From the NCBI RefSeq assembly GCF_900142965.1, contig NZ_FRCQ01000002.1, positions 309,648-373,647 of the forward strand: DNA of 64,000 bases, in the 5' to 3' direction. Below, one piece after another: positions 40,316 through 47,738 of the stretch. Under the pieces are notes generated by a model that was not told the DNA's origin, did not search any database, and saw nothing but the letters and a program-made list of their open reading frames with translations. Position 1 is the stretch's first letter; each line of letters begins with the position of its first letter. The position numbers and the translations under genes were made by a program. Source of the stretch: Rhizobacter sp. OV335. GTDB taxonomy: Bacteria; Pseudomonadota; Gammaproteobacteria; Burkholderiales; Burkholderiaceae_C.

Positions 40316-41047
40316 CTACCAGAGCTTCACGCAGGGGCCGATCAGCACGAACGGTCCCGACGGGGCCGCACCGGCCAGCGCCGGCGCCGCCTCCAGGCTG
40401 ACCGCGAGCCGTGTCACGTTGAAGAAGAGCTTCTCGGAGCTGTCGGCCAACGCCAGTACCCCGCTGCCATGGTCGGGCACGACGCCGACCGGGAACGGCG
40501 CGCTGCCGTCGCGCGGCAGTGCCCACAGCTGCGCGACGCGACCGGCCGGCACCACCACCGGCTGCAGCAGCTTGACGCTGAGCTGGCGGCCGTGGCGCAG
40601 CGAACTCGCGAGCACGGCCGGACGGCCTTCGGTGTCGCTCAGCAGGCCGACATAACTCTGCGGCAGCGCCTCGGACGGCGGCTGCAGCCCGATCAGGCCC
40701 GGCTGCAGCCGCAGCACCGCCAGGCACAGCAGCACGCCGGCCAGCGCGCCGCCGAGCGAGCGCGCGGACAGCAGGCCAGCGAGCCAGGCACCGAAGCCAG
40801 GCGCCTTGCCGGACGTCGCCGGGAACAACCGGCGCTCGAGCCCCTGCCAAGTGGCCTCGCGCGGCTGCAGCGGCGGCACGCTGGCTGCGAGCACCGAGAA
40901 GCGCTGTTGCCACGCACCGACCGCGAGCGAGGCCGCCGGGCTGCTGCGCAGCACGCGCTCGAAGCGGCGCCGCGCGCCGCCGGTCAGCGTCCCCAGCACG
41001 TACTCGCGCGCCAGCCGGTCCAGGCGCTCGGGTTGCAGGTAGTTCAT
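40316..41047 (-). CDS. Anti-sigma factor (RskA-type)
   Basis: A 243-aa membrane anti-sigma factor. The N-terminal cytoplasmic helical domain has LAREYVLGTLTGGARRRFE, there is one transmembrane segment (about residues 95-115, GGALAGVLLCLAVL), and a periplasmic beta-rich C-terminal domain with QLWALPRDGSAPFPVG. No zinc-binding HxxxCxxC motif is seen. The start overlaps the sigma gene stop by four bases, the usual coupling of sigma and anti-sigma. Confidence 0.88.
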   Translation of the reverse strand: MNYLQPERLDRLAREYVLGTLTGGARRRFERVLRSSPAASLAVGAWQQRFSVLAASVPPLQPREATWQGLERRLFPATSGKAPGFGAWLAGLLSARSLGGALAGVLLCLAVLRLQPGLIGLQPPSEALPQSYVGLLSDTEGRPAVLASSLRHGRQLSVKLLQPVVVPAGRVAQLWALPRDGSAPFPVGVVPDHGSGVLALADSSEKLFFNVTRLAVSLEAAPALAGAAPSGPFVLIGPCVKLW

Positions 41048-41631
41048 GCACCCACCCCCGCCGCGCTGAGGCAATCCTTCAGCTTGTCGAGGCCGCGCCG
41101 CACCCAGGCCTTCGCGGTGCCGACCGGCGCGTTCAGCGCCAGCGCGATGTCGGTGTGCACCATGCCGCGGTAGTACGCGAGCGCCAGCGCCTGCCGCTGC
41201 GAGGCGTTCAGCGCCGCCATGCAGCCGTCGATGCGGGCCTTGGTCAGCCCGTCGTCCAGCAGCCGCTGCGGCTCCAGCGCGGCATCGCCGGGCACGGCCA
41301 TCGCCTCGTCGTCGAGCGCAACCGTCGAAGCCCGCTCGGTCTTGCCGGAACGCAGCGTGTCGATCGCCTTGTTGCGCACGATGTTGATCAGCCAGGTCAT
41401 CGGGGCCGCCACGTCGGGCCGGTAGCTCGCGGCGTTGTGCCAGACATTCATGAACGCCTCCTGGAGCACCTCTTCGGCGCGGTCCCTGTCGTTCAAGATA
41501 CGGAACGCGATGCCCAACAGATGCGCGCAGGTGGCGCGGTACAGCGGCTCGAAGGCAGAGCGCTCGCGTAGCGCGATGCGCGCCAGCAGCGTGGCCAGGT
41601 CGGGAGGCGGGGGACTGCTCGTCGGGTTCAT
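41044..41631 (-). CDS. ECF-type RNA polymerase sigma factor
   Basis: A 195-aa sigma-70 family factor. Region 2 contains AFRILNDRDRAEEVLQEAFM and MTWLINIVRNKAIDTLR; region 4 has LNASQRQALALAYYRGMVH and VGTAKAWVRRGLDKLK. It controls the cognate anti-sigma operon and unknown targets. The start MNPTSS at 41631 is preferred; it is divergent from the Hsp70-like gene with only 56 bases between. Confidence 0.92.
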   Translation of the reverse strand: MNPTSSPPPPDLATLLARIALRERSAFEPLYRATCAHLLGIAFRILNDRDRAEEVLQEAFMNVWHNAASYRPDVAAPMTWLINIVRNKAIDTLRSGKTERASTVALDDEAMAVPGDAALEPQRLLDDGLTKARIDGCMAALNASQRQALALAYYRGMVHTDIALALNAPVGTAKAWVRRGLDKLKDCLSAAGVGA

Positions 41632-41687
41632 CGCGCGGCAGTGTGCCCTACAATCCGCGCCCCCCATCCGTTGCGACCCCCGCCGCC

Positions 41688-42995
41688 ATGATGTATTGCG
41701 CCATCGATTTCGGCACGTCCAACTCGGCCATCGCGATTCCCGATGGATTGGCCGCCGGACAGCCCACCAGCGCGATGCGCCTGGTCGAGCTCGAGCCCGG
41801 CCAGCGCACGATGCCGACCGCCGTCTTCTACTTCGTCGAAGGCGCCGAGACCAACGGCCCGCCGCGGGCGTTCGGCCGCGCGGCGCTGGCCGCCTACGTC
41901 GACGGACTCGACGGCCGGCTGATGCGCTCGATGAAGAGCATCCTCGGCAGCAGCCTGGCCGACCAGACCACCGACGTCGGCGGCGGGCGTGGCGTCAAGT
42001 ACGTCGACATCATCGCCGGCTACCTGAAGCACCTGAAGACGCTGGCCGAGACCCAGGCGCAGTCGCCGATCCACCGCGCGGTGCTGGGCCGCCCGGTGTT
42101 CTTCGTCGACGACGACCCGGTGCGCGACGCGCAGGCGCAGGCCACGCTGGCCGAGGCCGCCGCGATGGTCGGCTTCGACGAGGTGCATTTCCAGTACGAG
42201 CCGATCGCCGCGGCCTTCGACTTCGAGAGCGGCATCGACCGCGAGCAGCTGGTGCTGGTGGCCGACATCGGCGGCGGCACCTCGGACTTCTCGCTGGTGC
42301 GCGTCGGCCCCGAGCGCGCGCCGCGGCTGGAGCGCAAGGACGACATCCTCGCCAACCACGGCGTGCACATCGCCGGCACCGACTTCGACCGCCGCGTCGA
42401 GCTGGCCAGCATCCTGCGCGAGTTCGGCTACGGCGCGATGGGGCCGAGCAGCGGCGGCGCGCCGGCGCGCGAGGTCCCGACCGGCGTCTACTTCGACCTC
42501 GCGACCTGGCACCTGATCAACTCGGTCTACAGCCCGCAGCGGGTGGCGGAACTGCGCAGCATGCGCGGCTTCTACGGCAACCCGCTGCACCACCAGCGGC
42601 TGATGACGGTGGTGACCGAGCGGCTCGGGCATGAGCTGGCGTCGCGCGCCGAGGCCGCGAAGATCAGCGTGGCGGAGGGTGGCGACACCACCATCGACCT
42701 GTCGCACGTCGAGCGGCGGCTGGAGGTGCTGCTGACCGAGCGCGAGGCGGTGCAGGCGATCGAGGGCGACATCGCGCGCATCGTCGGCGCGGCGCGCGAG
42801 ACGGTGCAGCAGGCGGGGCTGCGGCCGGAGCAGGTCGACGCGCTGTACTTCACCGGCGGCTCGACCGGCCTGCGGCTGCTGGCCCAGCAGATCGCGGCGG
42901 AGTTTCCGCAGGCGCGCGCGGTGCGCGGCGACCGGTTCGCCAGCGTGGCGACCGGGCTCGGGCTGCACGCCCGCCGCTGGTTCGGAAGAAGCTAG
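41688..42995 (+). CDS. yegD: Hsp70-like chaperone protein YegD
   Basis: A 435-aa actin/Hsp70-fold ATPase without the usual C-terminal peptide-binding domain, as in E. coli YegD. Visible motifs are phosphate 1 AIDFGTSNSAIAI, phosphate 2 VADIGGGTSDFSLVRV, and the adenosine loop LYFTGGSTGLRLL. The start at the double ATG (41688) follows the homology. It ends overlapping four bases of the convergent UPF0149 gene. The client or substrate is unknown. Confidence 0.88.
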   Translation: MMYCAIDFGTSNSAIAIPDGLAAGQPTSAMRLVELEPGQRTMPTAVFYFVEGAETNGPPRAFGRAALAAYVDGLDGRLMRSMKSILGSSLADQTTDVGGGRGVKYVDIIAGYLKHLKTLAETQAQSPIHRAVLGRPVFFVDDDPVRDAQAQATLAEAAAMVGFDEVHFQYEPIAAAFDFESGIDREQLVLVADIGGGTSDFSLVRVGPERAPRLERKDDILANHGVHIAGTDFDRRVELASILREFGYGAMGPSSGGAPAREVPTGVYFDLATWHLINSVYSPQRVAELRSMRGFYGNPLHHQRLMTVVTERLGHELASRAEAAKISVAEGGDTTIDLSHVERRLEVLLTEREAVQAIEGDIARIVGAARETVQQAGLRPEQVDALYFTGGSTGLRLLAQQIAAEFPQARAVRGDRFASVATGLGLHARRWFGRS

Positions 42996-43678
42996 CGCCG
43001 CGGGCGGTGCGGGGGCCGCTGCGGCGAGCGGGGCGGCGGCTGCGGCTGCAGCGGCCGCCCGACATCGGCCAGCAGCAGCGTCGCGCGCACCAGCCCTTCG
43101 ACCGCCTCGCTCAGGTCGGCCGGCGGCTCCAGCGATTCGATCTCCTCGAGCAGATCGTCCGCATCCTCCAGGTCTTCCGGATCGAGGTGGCGGTACAGCA
43201 GCGCGAGCGGCTCGGTCAGCGCCTGCGCATCGCCGTTCATCAGCTCCGGAAAGGCCTCCATCGCGGTCGCGAAGCCGGCCACCCACGGCAGCACCGCCTC
43301 GATGCTGGCGTCGTCTTCGTCCGATCCATCGTCGAGTTCGAACACCCACGGGTCGAACCACTGGCGGCGCGTGATCGCGTCGTTCAGCTCGGCATGGCGG
43401 CGTTGCGCCAGCTCGTGCAGGCGGCGGGCGTCGAAGTTCGCTGGCAGCGGGCGGCCGTCGACATCGGTCAGCAGCGGCAGCCAGCGCTGCGCCGGCACCC
43501 GCACCGGCTGCACCAGCACGCCGCACAGGAAGCCGTCGACCATGCTGGCGTCCAGCGGATCGAGCGGCGCCGGCACCGCGTCGAGGCGGGCCTGCAGCTC
43601 GTCGATCTCCGACTCGGTCAACGGCGTGGTGGGCGCATGCGTGCGCGCGGGCGGACGGCGGTGGGAAGGCGGGTGCAT
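42992..43678 (-). CDS. UPF0149 family protein without SEC-C motif
   Basis: A 228-aa paralogue of the protein at 34181 with the same [17 protein letters not shown] signature and ALLYRHLDPEDLEDADDLLEE acidic helix. Instead of a SEC-C zinc tail it ends in a Pro/Arg/Gln-rich tail (PLQPQPPPRSPQRPPHRPRR). The start is uncertain (43678 chosen; 43726 possible); no good Shine-Dalgarno is visible. Confidence 0.75.
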   Translation of the reverse strand: MHPPSHRRPPARTHAPTTPLTESEIDELQARLDAVPAPLDPLDASMVDGFLCGVLVQPVRVPAQRWLPLLTDVDGRPLPANFDARRLHELAQRRHAELNDAITRRQWFDPWVFELDDGSDEDDASIEAVLPWVAGFATAMEAFPELMNGDAQALTEPLALLYRHLDPEDLEDADDLLEEIESLEPPADLSEAVEGLVRATLLLADVGRPLQPQPPPRSPQRPPHRPRR

Positions 43679-43897
43679 CGGCGGATTGTCGCGCTGCGCG
43701 GTGTGACCGTCGCGCCACAGCTTCATTCGGGATGCGAACGCATGAAATTGCATGCGAACTTTTGGCCGAACTTCGGTCACTTGCCAAGCAGGCCTGCCTC
43801 CCGCGTCGACAGGGGCCGATTTGCGCCAACCCGCGCCAATGCTGGGTTTGCGGCCTGCCGCATGAGCCCGGCAGATCCTCTGTGCCACAAGTTCCCT

Positions 43898-43938
43898 GAA
43901 AACGTTTCCCCCGTTTTGGGGATGGCCCAAACGTTTTC
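43898..43938. promoter_or_regulatory. Paired inverted repeat, possible operator before a non-coding transcript
   Basis: GAAAACGTTT (43898-43907) and AAACGTTTTC (43929-43938) are exact reverse complements, 31 bases apart centre to centre, and each is itself nearly palindromic around AACGTT. They lie just upstream of the putative RNA that ends at 44116. A regulator binding two sites with looping is possible; this is inference. Confidence 0.35.
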
Positions 43939-43939
43939 G

Positions 43940-44116
43940 TCCTCCTACAGTCCGCCCATGCTGTCACACGGGTTTGAAAACCAAACCACGCGATACCAAC
44001 CATTGCAGCAAGCCGGGGCCCACACCAGAACCACAGGCGACCGGCCGCAACGATCCCAACGACGTCCTCTCTCTTGAGGACTTCCAGCCCACCCTTCACG
44101 GGGTGGGCTTTTTTTT
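43940..44116 (+). ncRNA. Putative small RNA upstream of the deaminase gene
   Basis: No plus-strand protein gene exists between 42995 and 44325, yet a textbook terminator ends at 44116, preceded by a second hairpin (GTCCTC/GAGGAC, 44064-44081). This implies a short non-coding transcript; its 5' end is only guessed. In Vibrio, the related deaminase AvcD/DcdV is held inactive by a small RNA (AvcI/DifV) encoded just upstream on the same strand, which fits this position. No sequence similarity to that RNA could be tested. Confidence 0.35.
44086..44116 (+). terminator. Strong intrinsic terminator
   Basis: AGCCCACCC (44086-44094), loop TTCACG, GGGTGGGCT (44101-44109), then eight T residues ending at 44116. 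It is the best terminator in the window and follows no recognisable coding gene. Between it and the deaminase start (44117-44324) an AT-rich stretch must hold the deaminase promoter, which I cannot pin down. Confidence 0.88.
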
Positions 44117-44324
44117 GGCGTGCGCGGCTCTCTCAATGGCCCTCGCCTCGCCAGATCAACCTTTCGTTCCATGTGCGCGACGCATTGCAATGGAACAATC
44201 ACATCGAACCAAGCTTCAGAAGATTGGCCTTCAGGAAACCCGCTCGCTCACTATTAAATTATCTCGTTTGCTAGCATAGAAAAATCTGTCGTCGCTCGTA
44301 CAGTGAATCTCTCAAGGAGGACCT

Positions 44325-45914
44325 ATGGCAGCAGAAGACGAATTGCTCAACTCCGACCTGACCGCTCGACGCTCCGAGACATCGACCGAAGAGCAGCGCG
44401 TTGCGGCCAGTCCCGCTTCTATTGAACTGTTCTTCGGCTTAGTCGGCCCAACTGGCGTAGATCTCACGAAGGTTTGTGACGCTCTGCAAACGCAACTGAA
44501 AGCGGTTGGCTATGAGACAAAGATTGTTCGACTGAGCGATCTTATCTTTCCATTCATCGGACGAAATCCGAGCTGGAAGAATGAGTATGAGCGTATCGAT
44601 ACATTGATGACAGAAGGAACAAGCCTTCGCCGAGATACCGAGCAAGCCGACATCATAGGCCGGCTAGGTATGGCAAAGATTCGAGCCTTTCGAAAGGAAA
44701 TTACGGGCGACGAAAAAATACCAGCCAAGAAAGGCATAGCCTACATTGTCAGATCCTTCAAAAGACCTGAAGAAATCACCCTATTCAGAGACACTTACGG
44801 AAAGGCATTTACGCTTATTTCGGTTTACGCCCCAAGAGGAGCCAGGATCGAAAATCTCTCTAGGAATTTTCGTGGATGTGGACTATCGGACAAGCAGAGC
44901 GATGAAGAACTCGCGGTTCGTCTGATTACTAGAGACTACGAAGAGGACGGAAAACTTGGTCAACAGCTTGGCAGAACCTTCCCCCTCGCGGATTTCTTTC
45001 TCACCAGCGCCTCCAGAAGCGAAGTAGATGTTCAGTTACGACGACTGGTTCGCCTGACCTTTGGTGATCCATATATTTCTCCCACGCGAGATGAGCAGGG
45101 AATGTTTTTCGCGCAAGCGTCGGCCGTACGGTCGCTTGACCTGTCACGCCAAGTGGGCGCAGCGATCATTTCCGTTGACGGAGAGATTGTTGCGACGGGG
45201 TGCAACGAAGTCCCAAAGTTTGGGGGAGGTCTCTACTGGGCCGGAGACGAAGGCTTGGCTCGCGACTATGAACTGGGTCACGATTCAAATGTGCTAATAA
45301 AGACTGAACTAGTGGAAGATGCCGTGCGGCGGCTACGAACTAAAGGCTGGCTGTCGCCTGCAGTGCTCCGCAAATCGGATAGCGAACTGGCGAAAACCTC
45401 TTTGTATGGAGAGGATCCATTTTTCAGAGATTCACGCTTGTTTGATGTTATTGAATTCGGTCGTGCCGTTCATGCGGAAATGGCAGCAATCTCGCAGGCT
45501 GCGCGCGTGGGATCCGCGCTTCAAAACACACGATTATTTTGCACAACGTTTCCTTGTCACATATGCGCGCGTCACATTGTAGCGAGCGGCATCGCGGAAG
45601 TCGTCTTTATTGAACCATATGAAAAGAGTCGAACCGACCAATTGTTTGCGGATTCAATTAGCATCGAACCGAATGAGCCCTCTCCAAAGAGAGCCAATTT
45701 CCGAGCGTTTGTTGGCGTAGCCCCTCGTCGTTACATGGATTATTTTTCATTGAATGGCGAGAGAAAATCTAAGGATGGAAGGATCCTTGGCGACGAGGCT
45801 ATCGCTGCACGCCCAAGAATACAGAGAATTGTATTGACATACATCCACATCGAAGATATAAAGATAGACGAGATGGCGAAGCCCGCCGCTCAATCAACAC
45901 TCAACCAGGAGTAA
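44325..45914 (+). CDS. dcdV: Antiphage dCTP/dCMP deaminase, two-domain (DcdV/AvcD type)
   Basis: A 529-aa protein. The N-terminal nucleoside-kinase-like P-loop domain (GLVGPTGVDL, residues 39-48, lacking the usual Walker lysine) is fused to a C-terminal zinc deoxycytidylate deaminase with VHAEM (His383, Glu385) and PCHIC (Cys411, Cys414). Length and architecture match antiphage deaminases that drain dCTP/dCMP during infection. An ideal AAGGAGG precedes the ATG. The gene is clearly AT-richer than its surroundings, which suggests transfer. A putative RNA lies upstream and a coupled 60-aa gene downstream. Confidence 0.9.
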   Translation: MAAEDELLNSDLTARRSETSTEEQRVAASPASIELFFGLVGPTGVDLTKVCDALQTQLKAVGYETKIVRLSDLIFPFIGRNPSWKNEYERIDTLMTEGTSLRRDTEQADIIGRLGMAKIRAFRKEITGDEKIPAKKGIAYIVRSFKRPEEITLFRDTYGKAFTLISVYAPRGARIENLSRNFRGCGLSDKQSDEELAVRLITRDYEEDGKLGQQLGRTFPLADFFLTSASRSEVDVQLRRLVRLTFGDPYISPTRDEQGMFFAQASAVRSLDLSRQVGAAIISVDGEIVATGCNEVPKFGGGLYWAGDEGLARDYELGHDSNVLIKTELVEDAVRRLRTKGWLSPAVLRKSDSELAKTSLYGEDPFFRDSRLFDVIEFGRAVHAEMAAISQAARVGSALQNTRLFCTTFPCHICARHIVASGIAEVVFIEPYEKSRTDQLFADSISIEPNEPSPKRANFRAFVGVAPRRYMDYFSLNGERKSKDGRILGDEAIAARPRIQRIVLTYIHIEDIKIDEMAKPAAQSTLNQE

Positions 45915-45917
45915 CTT

Positions 45918-46100
45918 ATGAATCAAGAATCGATCGCGAGGTTCTTGGAGCAACTGTCTACCCCGAAGAAGAATATGGCAGATTGGCCGAAATGGATGCG
46001 AGAATCCACTGGAGTAGCGGCAGCCTCCCTTCCCAGGGTTATTGAACGGAGTGATGGTGACAAAGAGCAATCTAAGCTGACGGATCCTCCGAAAGATTGA
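45918..46100 (+). CDS. Small hypothetical protein coupled to the deaminase
   Basis: A 60-aa protein starting three bases after the deaminase stop, with AGGAG overlapping the end of that gene, so translation is probably coupled. It opens with a predicted helix ESIARFLEQLSTPKKN, continues WPKWMRESTGVAAA, and has a charged tail. No membrane segment or known domain. It could be an accessory, inhibitor or sensor of the deaminase; known E. coli and Vibrio systems do not, to my knowledge, need such a protein. Confidence 0.6.
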   Translation: MNQESIARFLEQLSTPKKNMADWPKWMRESTGVAAASLPRVIERSDGDKEQSKLTDPPKD

Positions 46101-46111
46101 TCATGCAGTTT

Positions 46112-46213
46112 GGGCTTGGCATATTCTCTAAGCCAATTAACTCAAATCGATCTACATCTAAAATTGCCAAGCCCCATTTTCCACAGCACCCCGCTGGCAG
46201 AATAATGGGGCTT
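46112..46213 (+). terminator. Terminator hairpin with an overlapping competing stem
   Basis: AAGCCCCATT (46169-46178) pairs perfectly with AATGGGGCTT (46204-46213), with an inner CAGC/GCTG stem. The same left arm also belongs to TGCCAAGCCC (46165-46174), which pairs perfectly with GGGCTTGGCA (46112-46121). The two stems cannot form together. The likely role is termination of the deaminase operon, with an alternative fold. Confidence 0.5.
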
Positions 46214-46238
46214 TAACATTTAACCCAAACTCCTCAAT

Positions 46239-46652
46239 CTAATTGAGGATGATCTGGGTGCAGCGGAACAGTGCCATCTTCTTGCCCTGCGGGCTGAAGA
46301 CGGTGGCCGACCACACCTGGGTCGAGCGGCCGAGGTGGTCGGCGCGGGCCTCGCAGCGCAGCAGGCCGTCCTTCGCGGTGCTGAAGAAGTTGCTCTTCAG
46401 CTCGATGGTCGTGAAGTTCTTCGCCCCCTCGGGCAGGTGCGCGATGGTCGCGTAGCCGGCGCTGGTGTCGGCCAGCATGATCACGCTGGCCGCATGCAGG
46501 AAGCCGTTCGGCGCCAGCATCCACGGCTGCACCTGCATCTGCGAATCGAGGTGGCCCTCGGCGATGGCCGTGATCTGCACGCCGAAGCGGTCGGGCGCGA
46601 AGCCCGCCTGGCGTTCGTGGAATCCTTCGATGGTGATGTCAGGGCGCAGCAT
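46239..46652 (-). CDS. PaaI/YbgC-type hotdog thioesterase
   Basis: A 137-aa hotdog-fold acyl-CoA thioesterase of the PaaI-like group, with PNGFLHAASVIMLADTSAGYA (helix with the Asp/Thr active-site region) and LKSNFFSTAKDGLLRCEAR. GGAGGG precedes the ATG at 46652, which lies 14 bases inside the end of the upstream LysR gene. A short hairpin TCCTCAAT/ATTGAGGA covers its stop region. The substrate is unknown. Confidence 0.85.
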   Translation of the reverse strand: MLRPDITIEGFHERQAGFAPDRFGVQITAIAEGHLDSQMQVQPWMLAPNGFLHAASVIMLADTSAGYATIAHLPEGAKNFTTIELKSNFFSTAKDGLLRCEARADHLGRSTQVWSATVFSPQGKKMALFRCTQIILN

Positions 46653-47637
46653 GGTTTCCCTCCAGCAAGTCAGGCGTCGACTGTAGCGAGACCTCGCCGA
46701 AACCGCCGGCCAGCGCTGCGCGCAGGTGCGCCACCAGCGCCTGCACCGCCTTCGGCGTGCTCGGGCTCCACGGCCGCATCGCATAGACCGCATCGCCGAA
46801 GAAGCCGACCGGCCGCCACTGCGGCAGCACCTCGCGCAGCTTGCCGGCGCGCAAGGCCGCGGCCGCGCTGAAATCCGGCACCAGCGCGATGCCGAGGCCG
46901 GCCAGCGCCGCGTCGCGCAGCACCTCGCTGTTGCCGGCCCGCAGCGGCCCCTGCGCGACGACGCTCAGCCGCTGCGGCTCGGGCTCGTCCCCGTGCGCGC
47001 TGCGCTCGAACTGCCACACCGCCGGGCCGGGCCGCAGGTAGGTCAGGCAGGCGTGGCCGGCGAGGTCGGCCGGCGACTTGGGCGTGCCCTGCCGCTTCAG
47101 GTAGGCCCGGCTCGCCACCAGCAGCGCACGCGAAGCGCAGAGCTTCCACGCCACATGGTTCTCCGGCGGCGCGCTGGTGTGCCGCACCGCCAGGTCGAAG
47201 CCTTCGTGCGCCAACGTGACCAGGCGATCCGACAGGTCGAGCTCGACGCGGATGTCGGGGTGCGCGCGCACGAAGTCCTCGAGGTGCGGCGCGACATGCT
47301 GCCGCCCGAGCGCGACCGGCGCGGTGATGCGCACCAGCCCGCGCGGCTGCGCCGCCTGGTCGCGCGCCTCGACGACGCTGCGCGCGATCAGCTCGAAGGC
47401 CTCGCCGGTCTGCTCGACCAGCCGCCGCCCGGCATCGGTCAGCCGCACCGAACGCGTGGTGCGCTGCACCAGCGGCTGGCCGACCGCACGCTCCAGCTCG
47501 GTGATGCGCTGGCTGACCGCCGCCTTCGACAGCCCGAGCCGCTGCGCCACCTGCGTGAAGCTCACCAGCTGGCCCAGCAGCGTCAGCGTGTGCACCTGCG
47601 GCCAGAGCAGGTCGATGCGTTGGTCGGTGGTCGTCAT
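46639..47637 (-). CDS. LysR-family regulator divergent from mmsA
   Basis: A 332-aa LysR protein of the CrgA-like group, with [21 protein letters not shown] and [26 protein letters not shown] in the DNA-binding part. It is divergent from mmsA and cotranscribed with the thioesterase. A dyad at 47636-47657 overlaps its start codon, suggesting autoregulation and control of mmsA. Confidence 0.9.
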   Translation of the reverse strand: MTTTDQRIDLLWPQVHTLTLLGQLVSFTQVAQRLGLSKAAVSQRITELERAVGQPLVQRTTRSVRLTDAGRRLVEQTGEAFELIARSVVEARDQAAQPRGLVRITAPVALGRQHVAPHLEDFVRAHPDIRVELDLSDRLVTLAHEGFDLAVRHTSAPPENHVAWKLCASRALLVASRAYLKRQGTPKSPADLAGHACLTYLRPGPAVWQFERSAHGDEPEPQRLSVVAQGPLRAGNSEVLRDAALAGLGIALVPDFSAAAALRAGKLREVLPQWRPVGFFGDAVYAMRPWSPSTPKAVQALVAHLRAALAGGFGEVSLQSTPDLLEGNHAAP

Positions 47638-47657
47638 TGTTCAGATTATCGAACAAT
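47636..47657. promoter_or_regulatory. Dyad overlapping the LysR start (LysR/mmsA promoter)
   Basis: ATTGTTC (47636-47642) and GAACAAT (47651-47657) form a perfect 7-bp inverted repeat with an 8-base spacer, the usual form of LysR-type sites. It covers the LysR ATG and is about 80 bases before mmsA. Confidence 0.6.
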
Positions 47658-47738
47658 GAAGTCACCGTGATCGCATTGGCAAGCGGCGGGCCGGCTCCTA
47701 GACTGAATCGGTACACCACAGCCTCAGGAGACAACGCC

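Noticed and set aside
43940..44116. tRNA, tmRNA, 6S or SRP RNA
   Set aside because: No cloverleaf, CCA end, tag frame or SRP core found; only a terminator and a small hairpin.
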